The translations under genes and the position numbers were made by a program. A stretch of DNA of 64,000 nucleotides from Solibacillus palustris (GTDB lineage: Bacteria > Bacillota > Bacilli > Bacillales_A > Planococcaceae), in NCBI RefSeq assembly GCF_022549215.1, contig NZ_JAKZFC010000003.1:186001-250000 (forward strand), given 5' to 3'. Below, piece after piece: positions 27,848 to 36,602 of the stretch. A model generated the notes under the pieces. The model did not search any database. It was not told the DNA's origin and saw only the letters and a program-made list of their open reading frames with translations. Numbering within the stretch: position 1 is the stretch's first letter; every line of letters starts with the position of its first letter.

Positions 27848-27884
27848 TAAAAACGATAGAGCTACATAAACTCTACCGTTTTCA
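27848..27884 (-). terminator. Intrinsic terminator after the MFS exporter gene
   Basis: On the minus strand AAAACGGTAGAG pairs with CTCTATCGTTTT, with one mismatch in the stem, and a T-rich run follows. It lies four bases after the exporter stop. Confidence 0.7.
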
Positions 27885-27888
27885 TTAA

Positions 27889-29415
27889 TTATTTTTCTTC
27901 TGGTTTTACACCCATAAAGTCATCTCGTTTTGTAATATCAACACGTTTAATAAATAACGCTAAAATCATTGCTACAACCGTAATCCCCGCTGCCACGAAG
28001 AATGAGTACGTAATCCCATCAAGTAATGCCTGTTGCATAACTTGACCTTGAATCAGTTCTAATTGCTCTACTGTCGGCTGTGCTGCACTTGGATCCGCAT
28101 TCGCTTTCATATCAGCGACAATTTCTGCTGCGCGAGTTTTTGTATGTGAGTTGAAAATGGTTACTAATACCGCTGTACCAATCGCACCTGCCACTTGTTG
28201 TGCTGTGTTATTCATCGCCGTACCATGTGGATTTAGGCGGTTAGGTAATGCATTTAAACCATTTGTCATAACTGGCATCATCACCATTGAAATTCCCAAC
28301 ATTCGAACGGTATACACCGTAATAATAAATGTATACGTAGAATCTGTTTCTAAATATCCTAAACCAAATGTTGCTATTGTCGCAATAAATAAACCGGTAA
28401 CAGCTAAAATACGTGGTCCAAATTTATCGAACAACTTACCTGTAATTGGTGACATAATCCCCATCACAATTGCACCTGGTAACATTATTAATCCCGCCTC
28501 AAATGGCTCAATACCACGTACATTTTGAACGTAAGCTGGTGTCAAAATCATTCCTGAGAACATCGCAACGGATAATACCATTGACACAACAGATGCTAGT
28601 GCATAGGCTGGATATGTGTAAATACGTAAATCCAGTAAAGGTTCCTCTAAGCTGAATTGGCGCGTAATAAACCAAACTAAACCAATCGCCCCCACAAGAA
28701 TCGTACCCCAAACTTCAACGGCACCCCATCCTGCCGAACTTGCAGTACTAAAGCCGTATAACAATCCTCCAAAACCTAGAGTCGATAATACAACTGAAAA
28801 TAAATCAATTTTAGCTGGACGATTTGGTAATACATTTTCTAATTTCCAAACCGCTAATAATAATGCAATAATTGCGATTGGTAAAATCATTTTGAACAGA
28901 ACGCTCCAGTCATAATGTTCAACAATCCATCCTGATAATGTCGGTCCAATTGCTGGCGCTAATACCATAACTAAACCGAAAATCCCCATTGCAGTCCCAC
29001 GCTTTTCAACTGGGAAACTAATTAACATAACATTCATTAAAATTGGAGACATTGTTGCTGCACCTGCTGCTTGAATCATACGACCTGCTAGTAACAGACC
29101 AAATGATGGTGCAAATGCGGCCATCGCTGTACCAATAACGAAAATCGCCATTGATAAAATAAATAACGAACGTGTTTTAAATTTAGTAATTAAAAAAGCC
29201 GATGCTGGTACAAGTATCCCACTTACTAACATATAACCCGTCGCTAACCACTGCACCGTTGAGTAATCCTTAATATCGAATGCCACCATAATAGAAGGTA
29301 GCGCTACGTTTAATAGCGTATTGTTTAAAAAAGCAACGAATGCCCCTACAAATAATACAGCAATCATTAAATAGGGAGGCTTTTTTAACGTTTTAACGTC
29401 TTGATTCTTTTCCAT
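27889..29415 (-). CDS. MFS drug exporter, DHA2 family (EmrB/QacA type)
   Basis: Fourteen-helix proton-coupled exporter (508 aa). LNNTLLNVALPSIMVAF is the motif-D1-like start of helix 1; WLATGYMLVSGILVPASAFLITKFKTRSLFI is motif A, and GLVMVLAPAIGPTLSGWIVEHYDWSVLFKM is the antiporter motif C. A periplasmic loop with ADMKANADPSAAQPTVEQLELIQGQ lies near the C-terminal half, as in DHA2 proteins. Substrate cannot be told. It is divergent from a TetR-family gene with inverted-repeat operators between them, the usual arrangement of an inducible efflux system. Confidence 0.9.
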   Translation of the reverse strand: MEKNQDVKTLKKPPYLMIAVLFVGAFVAFLNNTLLNVALPSIMVAFDIKDYSTVQWLATGYMLVSGILVPASAFLITKFKTRSLFILSMAIFVIGTAMAAFAPSFGLLLAGRMIQAAGAATMSPILMNVMLISFPVEKRGTAMGIFGLVMVLAPAIGPTLSGWIVEHYDWSVLFKMILPIAIIALLLAVWKLENVLPNRPAKIDLFSVVLSTLGFGGLLYGFSTASSAGWGAVEVWGTILVGAIGLVWFITRQFSLEEPLLDLRIYTYPAYALASVVSMVLSVAMFSGMILTPAYVQNVRGIEPFEAGLIMLPGAIVMGIMSPITGKLFDKFGPRILAVTGLFIATIATFGLGYLETDSTYTFIITVYTVRMLGISMVMMPVMTNGLNALPNRLNPHGTAMNNTAQQVAGAIGTAVLVTIFNSHTKTRAAEIVADMKANADPSAAQPTVEQLELIQGQVMQQALLDGITYSFFVAAGITVVAMILALFIKRVDITKRDDFMGVKPEEK

Positions 29416-29502
29416 AAATTGAAACCCCTCTTTTTCTTCTATAAAATTTAATATTTTTACACTCGAACTATTTTATACTCACAGTCCAAAAAATTCAACA
29501 AA

Positions 29503-29565
29503 TTTGTACCACAAGTCCAAAAACATTGCTATACTCCTAAGAAAACAGTAAACTTGAAGTACAAA
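29503..29565. promoter_or_regulatory. Paired inverted repeats in the MFS/TetR intergenic region
   Basis: TTTGTACCACAAGT (29503-29516) and ACTTGAAGTACAAA (29552-29565) are inverted copies agreeing at 12 of 14 positions. They flank the likely TetR promoter between the divergent genes. I infer they are binding sites of the adjacent TetR protein. Confidence 0.5.
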
Positions 29566-29582
29566 CAAAACGGAGGAATAGA

Positions 29583-30476
29583 ATGAATCTGCGAAAAAGA
29601 CAAGTATTAGACGCCGCACTACAGCTATTCATAGAAAAGGGATTCCACAATACATCGATTCAGGATATATTATCAAAATCTATGATTTCCAAAGGAACAT
29701 TTTATAACTACTTCTCCTCTAAAAATGAATGCTTCATGGCCATATTAGAACAAGTACGTTATGAGGCAAGCCTACGCCGACATGAAATATTACACGGTAA
29801 TGACCCATCAGATGAAAATATACTGATCGAACAAATTATCGTATTAATGCAAATCAACAAGGAGCAAAATCTAGTCTCGATTTTCGAGGGCATTTTTCAA
29901 TCAAATGATTTAGAACTACGCGATGCACTTATGCGTAATCGCCTCATTGAAGTAGAATGGTTATCGAATCGATTCGTTGATATTTTTGGCGAAGAGGCAA
30001 GACCCTATACACTAGAACTATCCATTTTGTTTTTTGGAATGGTACAGCATTTATCAATGTCATTTCGTACATTTTATGGTGTCACAGTAGATGTTAAAAA
30101 GGTTGTAAAGATTGCCTTTCGCAATATTAAAGTAGTGTTACCCGAAATGATTGCAACAAATGACGTTATTATAGGAGCAGGGTCACTCCAATTGATCGAA
30201 GGAAATACGCACTATCGACCTATTACAAAAGATATGATTTTAAATAAACTAGAAGGCTTTTTATCTGAATTGCAATACGACGATATCCATACAGTGGGCA
30301 TCCAGTTTACGCAAACGTTAATCGAACAATTAACTGACGATACATTGCGTAGCGCAGTGGTCGAAGCTTTATTAAAACCATTTCGCTCTTCATTTTCAAA
30401 TACCTCACATGAAGCTGAATCGATTGAACTCTCCAATATGCTCTGGTTTTACGTAAAAAACTTTAAAGAAACATAA
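29583..30476 (+). CDS. TetR-family regulator of the divergent MFS exporter
   Basis: TetR repressor with an unusually long C-terminal part (297 aa; most are about 190-220). The helix-turn-helix is VLDAALQLFIEKGFHNTSIQDILSKSMISKGTFYNYFSSKNECFMAILEQV. Residues 60-200 form the usual helical ligand domain. The extra C-terminal 90 residues include KLEGFLSELQYDDIHTVGIQFTQTLIEQL, an additional helical segment found in a subset of Bacilli regulators beside DHA2 exporters. GGAGG six bases before the ATG fixes the start. It likely represses the exporter and itself. Confidence 0.85.
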   Translation: MNLRKRQVLDAALQLFIEKGFHNTSIQDILSKSMISKGTFYNYFSSKNECFMAILEQVRYEASLRRHEILHGNDPSDENILIEQIIVLMQINKEQNLVSIFEGIFQSNDLELRDALMRNRLIEVEWLSNRFVDIFGEEARPYTLELSILFFGMVQHLSMSFRTFYGVTVDVKKVVKIAFRNIKVVLPEMIATNDVIIGAGSLQLIEGNTHYRPITKDMILNKLEGFLSELQYDDIHTVGIQFTQTLIEQLTDDTLRSAVVEALLKPFRSSFSNTSHEAESIELSNMLWFYVKNFKET

Positions 30477-30522
30477 AACAGGCTACGCCAAAGGAATTTC
30501 ACCTTAGCGTAACCTGTTTTTA
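30475..30522 (+). terminator. Intrinsic terminator after the TetR gene
   Basis: AAAACAGG-TACGC and GCGTA-CCTGTTTT form a two-part stem with a T-rich tail, directly after the TetR stop. It can also act on the opposite strand. Confidence 0.8.
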
Positions 30523-30564
30523 TTTGCTGTTATCTATTGATCGCTATAAAACAGCCCGATCTCT

Positions 30565-32007
30565 TTATTTACTAGTTGAAATATGCACTTTTAGTTGCTT
30601 CCCTTTAACAGGTGTAGTTTTCATTGCATTCAACACAATTTTACCTTTACCGTTTAAAATTTCGATAAATGTAGATGTATCTAAAATGGTAATGATGCCG
30701 ATATCTGCTGCGGTGATACCTGGAATTTTACATAATGTGCCGACAAAATCAACTGCACGTAGCTTTTTCTTTTTACCGCCATTGAAGTAAAGCTTCGTAA
30801 TATTGGCATCAACCATTGCGCTTTTTTGCTTTTTCTTTTGTGGACGGGTTTGCATTTTTTTATCAAATGCCTCTGACTTTGCTTCTACTTCTTCATGTGT
30901 TGGTAGAGTCGCAATCGGAATTTTATTCCCAATATATTGCTCAATGCCTGCTAAAAAGTCGTATTCAAAAGGTGTCACAAACGTAACTGCCTTCCCTTCT
31001 TTCCCAGCGCGACCTGTACGACCTGTTCGGTGCACATAAGCCTCTTTCTCCATCGGCAAATCATAGTTAATGACTAACGAAATATTATCAATATCAATGC
31101 CGCGAGCTGCGACATCTGTTGCGACTAAATAGCGAAAATCTCCGCGCTTATAGTCATTCATTACCATTAAGCGCGTTGATTGCTCCATACCACCATGTAG
31201 TTGGTCAACGCTGTATTCACGGTCATATAAATAATCATATACTTCATCTACACGTGCTTTTGTACGACAGAAAATAATACATGTATCAGGGTTTTCAATA
31301 ACCGCCACCTTTTCAAGCGCTGATAGTTTTACTTCCTCTTGTACCTCAATGACCGCATGTTCGATTTTAGGTGCTTGTTGTTCGGAATGTACTTCAATAT
31401 CAAGCGCATTATTTAAATGACGGCCCGCAAGTGACTTAATTTCGTCAGGTACTGTTGCAGAAAATAGCATCGTCACATGCGGTTCGGTAATATGTGAGAG
31501 TATGGCTTCTACTTGTTCAATAAAGCCCATATTGAGCATTTCATCCGCTTCATCTAAAATAACATAGCGAATTTTTTCTAGTTTTAATGTGCCTTTTTCA
31601 ATATGGTCAAGTACGCGCCCCGGTGTCCCAACTGCAACATGCGTTTTTTGCTTAAGCTCATCTTGCTGGTAACGGAATGGCTGTTTTCCGTATAATGCAG
31701 CTGCTTTGACACGCTTATAGCGCCCGATATTTGTAAATTCTTCTTTAACTTGCACGGCTAACTCGCGCGTTGGTGTTAATACTAATGCTTGCGGTTTGTT
31801 TTCTAACCAGTCAATGTTTTCGCAAATCGGAATCGCAAAGGCGGCTGTTTTCCCACTGCCTGTTTGTGCTTTAACGATTAAATCTACATTATTTAGTGCG
31901 TGTGGCAATACTTTATGCTGCACTTCAGAAGGCGAAATGTAGTCTAAATCACGTAACGCCTGTAATATTTCTCTTGATAAATTGTATTGTTTAAAGTCGT
32001 TTGACAT
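30565..32007 (-). CDS. dbpA: DEAD-box RNA helicase of the DbpA/YxiN type
   Basis: ATP-dependent RNA helicase (480 aa). Motifs: Q region [23 protein letters not shown], Walker [37 protein letters not shown], and [13 protein letters not shown]. Residues after about 400 form the RRM-like domain [45 protein letters not shown], which in YxiN/DbpA binds hairpin 92 of 23S rRNA and gives specificity for large-subunit assembly. The protein is full length. Located in the accessory block, so its copy here is displaced from its usual neighbourhood. Confidence 0.92.
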   Translation of the reverse strand: MSNDFKQYNLSREILQALRDLDYISPSEVQHKVLPHALNNVDLIVKAQTGSGKTAAFAIPICENIDWLENKPQALVLTPTRELAVQVKEEFTNIGRYKRVKAAALYGKQPFRYQQDELKQKTHVAVGTPGRVLDHIEKGTLKLEKIRYVILDEADEMLNMGFIEQVEAILSHITEPHVTMLFSATVPDEIKSLAGRHLNNALDIEVHSEQQAPKIEHAVIEVQEEVKLSALEKVAVIENPDTCIIFCRTKARVDEVYDYLYDREYSVDQLHGGMEQSTRLMVMNDYKRGDFRYLVATDVAARGIDIDNISLVINYDLPMEKEAYVHRTGRTGRAGKEGKAVTFVTPFEYDFLAGIEQYIGNKIPIATLPTHEEVEAKSEAFDKKMQTRPQKKKQKSAMVDANITKLYFNGGKKKKLRAVDFVGTLCKIPGITAADIGIITILDTSTFIEILNGKGKIVLNAMKTTPVKGKQLKVHISTSK

Positions 32008-32026
32008 TTGTTTTCCTCATTTTCTG

Positions 32027-32920
32027 TTAATGGATTATTCCCGGGTCTACGATTGCGATGAATTTACGCGTAGCTTGTGATAGTGGCACAGTTTTTAAAT
32101 GAACAATACCAATACTGCGTTTAGGAATTTTTTGTTGCAGTTCAATTTCATATAAAATCCCTCGTTCAATATAGTCGAGCGAAAATTCCTTTGTCACACT
32201 GGCAATTCCTAAATTGATTTTCGCAAATTCTAAAACTAAATCATGCGATCCTAGCTCGAACTCAGGAGAGATTGCATAGCCTTGCTCTTTCAAATATCCT
32301 TCGACATAATTACGTGAATTAGCCTTCTTTTCCAAAAAAATTAGCGGCATTTTCATGAGCATTTCTAAACTGATTTGCTTTTTTGTCAAATTTCTATATT
32401 TTTGCCCGCATACAAATATATCATGAATTTCCTTGCAGGGGATTACTTGTAGATGTGCATCTTCCACCGGTAAGTTGCAAATGCCTAAATCTGCCTCTCC
32501 AGCTTTAATAAATGCTAAAATTTCACTCGTTGTTCCATTTAATACTTTTAATTTTATACCCGGATAACGAATGTGGAATGTTTCTAAATATGGAAGTAAA
32601 AAATGGCGTGAAATTGTATCGCCTACTCCAATACGCAATTGCCCTATTTGTAAATTTTTAAATTCTGCAATTTTTTCTTCGCCTGCGTCAAGGATTCCTA
32701 AAGCCGAGTTCACATATTCATGTAATATTTCTCCTTCATTTGTAAGCGTTACACCTTTAGGCGTTCGGTTGAACAACATTGTTTCAAGTTCTTTTTCTAG
32801 TTTTGAAATCGCTTGACTGACTGCTGGCTGTGTCATGTACAGCTCTTTGGCCGCTTTAGAAAAGCTTTTATTGCGACTGACTGCGTTAAAAATTCGATAA
32901 GCTTCTAATTTCGCTATCAT
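32027..32920 (-). CDS. LysR-family transcriptional regulator
   Basis: LysR activator (297 aa). The N-terminal winged helix is LEAYRIFNAVSRNKSFSKAAKELYMTQPAVSQAISKLEKELETMLFNRTPKGVTLTNEGEIL, followed by a periplasmic-binding-like effector domain from about residue 90 (GQLRIGVGDTISRHFLLPYLETF). It is divergent from the CofE-like ligase gene with a 122-base gap that contains a TATATC-N10-GATATA palindrome. The arrangement suggests it controls that gene. Effector is unknown. Confidence 0.9.
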   Translation of the reverse strand: MIAKLEAYRIFNAVSRNKSFSKAAKELYMTQPAVSQAISKLEKELETMLFNRTPKGVTLTNEGEILHEYVNSALGILDAGEEKIAEFKNLQIGQLRIGVGDTISRHFLLPYLETFHIRYPGIKLKVLNGTTSEILAFIKAGEADLGICNLPVEDAHLQVIPCKEIHDIFVCGQKYRNLTKKQISLEMLMKMPLIFLEKKANSRNYVEGYLKEQGYAISPEFELGSHDLVLEFAKINLGIASVTKEFSLDYIERGILYEIELQQKIPKRSIGIVHLKTVPLSQATRKFIAIVDPGIIH

Positions 32921-32958
32921 ATAACCACCACTTATATCTGTTATTAGAAATATTAATT

Positions 32959-32987
32959 TTACTTATATCACATCACTGCGATATAGT
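32959..32987. promoter_or_regulatory. LysR operator-like palindrome and promoter of the CofE-like gene
   Basis: TATATC, ten bases, GATATA (32964-32985) is a perfect inverted repeat of the T-N-A type bound by LysR proteins. A plus-strand promoter TTACTT-17-TATAGT (32959-32987) overlaps it. Confidence 0.5.
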
Positions 32988-33042
32988 AAACATCGTGAGA
33001 AAAATTAAAACAATATTTGTTTACATATGAGGAGAGATTATT

Positions 33043-34233
33043 TTGGAACGAGTAGTAGGAACTGTAGTACGAGGTCTTCGTGGCCCAATTATTAATGAAG
33101 GGGACGACATTGTACAAATCGTCGTTGATACAGCATTAAACGCTGCGAAAGTTGAAAGTTTTTCTATTGAAGACCGCGACATCGTAACTGTAACAGAATC
33201 AGTAGTAGCACGTGCACAAGGTAACTATGCAAAAATTACAGATATTGCTACGGACGTACAAGCAAAATTCGGTGAAGACACTGTCGGTGTAATTTTCCCA
33301 ATTCTTTCACGTAACCGTTTCTCAAATATTTTAAAAGGGATTGCAAAAGGAACAAAAAAAATCGTTCTTATGTTAAGCTACCCTTCTGATGAAGTTGGAA
33401 ACCACTTAGTAACATTAGATGAACTAGACGAAAAAGGCATCAATCCTTGGACAGATGTTTTAACTGAAGCTGAGTTCCGTGGACACTTCGGTTACAACAA
33501 ACATACTTTCACTGGTGTTGACTATATCGAATACTATAAAGAATTAATTGAAGAACAAGGCGCTGAAGTGGAAGTTATCTTCTCAAATAACGCGAAAACG
33601 ATTTTAGATTATACAAAGAGCGTACTTACTTGCGATATTCACTCTCGCTTCCGTACAAAACGCATTTTAAAAGCTGCTGGTGCTGAAAAAGTATTCGGCT
33701 TAGATAACATTTTAAATGAATCTGTAAATGGTTCTGGCTTCAACACAAACTACGGTTTACTAGGCTCAAACAAATCAACAGAAGATGGTATAAAATTATT
33801 CCCTGATAACTGTCAACCAATCGTGGATGACATTCAAGCGAAAATTTTAGCAGCTACAGGCAAATTAGTAGAAGTAATGATTTACGGTGATGGTGCGTTC
33901 AAAGATCCAGTAGGTCAAATTTGGGAACTTGCTGACCCAGTTGTATCACCTGCGTACACTCCAGGACTTGACGGTACACCAAACGAAATCAAATTAAAAT
34001 ATTTAGCAGATAACGATTTCTCTGAATTAAAAGGTGAAGAGTTAAAAGCTGCCATTAAAGAATATATTAACAACAAAGAAGAAGATTTAACTGGTCAGAT
34101 GGCAGCTCAAGGGACAACGCCTCGTAAGCTAACTGACTTAATCGGTTCATTATCTGACTTAACTTCTGGCTCTGGCGACAAAGGAACACCAATGATTTAC
34201 ATCCAAGGTTACTTCGATAACTATACAAAATAA
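33043..34233 (+). CDS. CofE-like (F420-0:gamma-glutamyl ligase family) protein
   Basis: Protein of 396 residues resembling the CofE/FbiB ligase domain. The N-terminal text GTVVRGLRGPIINEGDDIVQIVVDTALNAA...SIEDRDIVTVTESVVARAQGN matches the CofE start, where the family ligates glutamate to a lactate-phosphate cofactor with GTP. Bacilli of this kind do not make F420, so the substrate must differ, and I do not know it. TTG start at 33043, six bases after GAGGAGAG. It is transcribed divergently from a LysR regulator and ends in a perfect terminator. Confidence 0.75.
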   Translation: MERVVGTVVRGLRGPIINEGDDIVQIVVDTALNAAKVESFSIEDRDIVTVTESVVARAQGNYAKITDIATDVQAKFGEDTVGVIFPILSRNRFSNILKGIAKGTKKIVLMLSYPSDEVGNHLVTLDELDEKGINPWTDVLTEAEFRGHFGYNKHTFTGVDYIEYYKELIEEQGAEVEVIFSNNAKTILDYTKSVLTCDIHSRFRTKRILKAAGAEKVFGLDNILNESVNGSGFNTNYGLLGSNKSTEDGIKLFPDNCQPIVDDIQAKILAATGKLVEVMIYGDGAFKDPVGQIWELADPVVSPAYTPGLDGTPNEIKLKYLADNDFSELKGEELKAAIKEYINNKEEDLTGQMAAQGTTPRKLTDLIGSLSDLTSGSGDKGTPMIYIQGYFDNYTK

Positions 34234-34239
34234 TTTTCT

Positions 34240-34272
34240 GACTAGGTGCTTTTAAAAGCACCTAGTCTTTTT
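34240..34272 (+). terminator. Intrinsic terminator after the CofE-like gene
   Basis: GACTAGGTGCTTTT and AAAAGCACCTAGTC are an exact 14-bp inverted repeat without spacer, followed by TTTTT. Confidence 0.95.
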
Positions 34273-34416
34273 GTTCTTTTTCTCTAGCTTATCCTCCGTT
34301 TTCTGAAAATAGCGTATTATTTTGTCACTTTAGTACTTCAGCTTGATAAATTTCTTTTATATTTTGAAAATTAATGATATTATTTTGATTATCGATTTAT
34401 AGAAATAGGTGTTATT

Positions 34417-35802
34417 ATGAAAAATTTATTAAGGAAAAAATCTATCGATGACCTTTTACATAAGAAAGGTTCGATTCAGCTTCAAAAAACTATGGGTCCC
34501 TTCGATTTGATGTTACTTGGTGTAGGTGCCATTGTCGGAACTGGGATTTTCATCCTTCCAGGTACAGTTTCAGCGCAGCATGCGGGACCTGGTATTGTGT
34601 TTTCATTTATTATCGCAGCCATCGTTTGTGCGTTAGCCGCGCTTTGTTACTCAGAATTCGCTTCTACTGTTCCTGTAACAGGAAGCGCTTACTCATATAG
34701 TTATATTGTATTTGGTGAGATTGTTGCTTGGTTTGTCGGCTGGGCATTACTACTTGAATACGGCTTAGCAACAGCTGCCGTTGCTACAGGCTGGTCGGGT
34801 TACTTTGTCACTTTAGTAGAAGGCTTCGGTATTCATTTACCGGCTGCACTTACCAACTCATTTAGTGTAGAAAATGGAACGTATATTAACTTACCTGCTG
34901 TAATTATTATTTTTGTTATCGGTTCCCTTCTCTCATTAGGCATGAAGGAATCAACACGTTTTAACGCTATACTTGTTGCACTAAAAATTGGGGCAGTCTT
35001 ATTATTTATCCTAGTCGGCGTATTTTATGTGAAGCCTGAAAACTGGTCACCATTTTTACCTTATGGTATGAGTGGCGTGTTCACAGGTGCAGCACTTGTT
35101 TTCTTCGCTTACTTAGGTTTTGATGCGGTGTCATCTGCTGCAGAAGAAGTAAAAAATCCACAACGTAATATGCCAATCGGAATTATAGGCTCTTTAATCA
35201 TTTGTACGATTCTTTATGTAGCAGTTTCGCTTGTATTAACAGGGATTGTTCCATATCAACAACTGAATGTAGCTGATCCAGTTGCCTTTGCGATGAAATT
35301 TGTCGAGCAAGATTGGGTAGCGGGGATAATTTCATTAAGTGCGGTTATCGGGATGTTAACAGTAATTTTAGTCATGATGTACGGTGGGACACGTTTATTA
35401 ATGGCCTTTGCTCGTGATGGCTTAATGCCAAAAGTAATGAAAGAATTACATCCAAAGCGTAAAACACCTATGAAAAATACATTTATTTTCACAATGATTA
35501 TTTCTATATTTGCGGGCTTTATTCCACTTGGTACATTAGCTGAAATGGTCAACATGGGCACATTAATCGCGTTTATCTTCGTATCTGCGGGCATCATTTA
35601 TTTACGTAAAAATAAAGACTTACCAAACGGTGGCTTTAAAGTTCCGTTTTATCCTATACTACCAATTGTGTCGGTATTATTGTGTATTTTCTTAATTAGC
35701 CAGCTTTCTGCACACACTTGGATTGCTTGTGGTATCTGGTTCGTGTTAGGAATTATCATTTACTTCATTTATGGTAAAAGACATTCGGCTTTAAATAAAT
35801 AA
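34417..35802 (+). CDS. APC-family amino acid permease (YfnA-like)
   Basis: Twelve-helix transporter of 461 residues. The first helix holds the substrate-backbone motif GVGAIVGTGIFILPGTVSA; helices 2-3 contain GPGIVFSFIIAAIVCALAALCYSEFASTVPVTGSAYSYSY. Helix 6 has FFAYLGFDAVSSAAEEVKNPQRNMPIGI, the cationic amino-acid transporter-like sequence. GMLTVILVMMYGGTRLLMAFARDGLMP is also diagnostic. It resembles the YfnA/CAT group taking up neutral or basic amino acids. AGGTG lies five bases before the ATG. It has its own terminator downstream. Confidence 0.88.
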   Translation: MKNLLRKKSIDDLLHKKGSIQLQKTMGPFDLMLLGVGAIVGTGIFILPGTVSAQHAGPGIVFSFIIAAIVCALAALCYSEFASTVPVTGSAYSYSYIVFGEIVAWFVGWALLLEYGLATAAVATGWSGYFVTLVEGFGIHLPAALTNSFSVENGTYINLPAVIIIFVIGSLLSLGMKESTRFNAILVALKIGAVLLFILVGVFYVKPENWSPFLPYGMSGVFTGAALVFFAYLGFDAVSSAAEEVKNPQRNMPIGIIGSLIICTILYVAVSLVLTGIVPYQQLNVADPVAFAMKFVEQDWVAGIISLSAVIGMLTVILVMMYGGTRLLMAFARDGLMPKVMKELHPKRKTPMKNTFIFTMIISIFAGFIPLGTLAEMVNMGTLIAFIFVSAGIIYLRKNKDLPNGGFKVPFYPILPIVSVLLCIFLISQLSAHTWIACGIWFVLGIIIYFIYGKRHSALNK

Positions 35803-35820
35803 ATCCATTTGTATGAACTA

Positions 35821-35862
35821 TCCAACATTTTTGCTTCATTAAATAATGTTGGATTTTTTTAT
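35821..35862 (+). terminator. Intrinsic terminator after the permease gene
   Basis: TCCAACAT and ATGTTGGA form the stem, a 17-base loop lies between them and seven T follow. It starts 18 bases after the permease stop codon. Confidence 0.85.
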
Positions 35863-35986
35863 TCATTTTTACTTCATAACTTATCTAGTTTACTCAGCAC
35901 AAATTATAGGAGTCAAATCCCCTACAGGTGTATATAGTCCATGAATAACCTAAGCTTTATCCACGAAAGAAGGTGAATATATAAAT

Positions 35987-36312
35987 ATGTATCCGTTTAA
36001 TAAATAAACTACAAGATAATTTCGGACCTTTCAATTGTCACACAGCCTGGCTTCTTTTCACCTGGATTCCCTGGATTTCAGGTCCTCCTGAGCCTCCTGG
36101 TGGACCTTCAGGGGAAGTACGCAATTTCCTTCACCTATCTATGGGACCTCCTCCTGAATTCACTCCAACTATGACACACTGTTGCACTGACTCAGGCAAA
36201 ATTCGAAGCTGTTTATATCGCAATACATTTGTATGGTTAAATAACTGAGATGATTTTTGGTAATTACCGACATTCGTATCTCGAAACATCAACCTCAGTT
36301 TCAGGTGGAGGC
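35987..36312 (+). pseudogene. Decayed gene for a Pro-rich, cysteine-containing surface/spore-type protein
   Basis: AAGAAGGTGA precedes an ATG that reads MYPFNK and then hits a stop. In the next frame LQDNFGPFN continues, followed by GPPEPPGGPSGE, MGPPPEFTPTM and KIRSCLYRNTFVWLNN, then a TGA, DDFW, a TAA and LPTFVSR. The order matches a Bacilli protein family beginning with a Pro/Gly-rich stretch and ending in a CLYR-TY-WL-NG-FW-YPT-VGR core. Several frameshifts and at least three stops show it is dead. Neighbouring genes are intact. Its intact paralogues are often annotated only as hypothetical or transporter. Confidence 0.75.
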
Positions 36313-36319
36313 ATCGTTA

Positions 36320-36360
36320 AAAAATACAATTTTTTCTCCCGAGAGAAAAATTGTATTTTT
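36320..36360 (+). terminator. Intrinsic terminator of the decayed gene
   Basis: AAAATACAATTTTT-CTC and GAG-AAAAATTGTATTTT form a long stem with a T-rich end. It sits right after the pseudogene and supports the idea that a gene once ended here. Confidence 0.75.
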
Positions 36361-36602
36361 GTTTTATCACAGCCCCTTTCATCTTTTTTTTGCTCAAACC
36401 AGCAAATCTCCCCCTAAATATTAGCCACCAAGTTAAATAGAGGTAACTGAAACAATTGTAATTAAACTGTAATTAATGCTAGTTTACCTAGTAATAGCAG
36501 TCTATTGGCGCACTTTCAAAATCTACTACCAACATTTCCCTCCAAGTATTATATATTTTCCATGATAAAGTCGTTAGTGTACTAAATTTGGAGGTAACTA
36601 TT

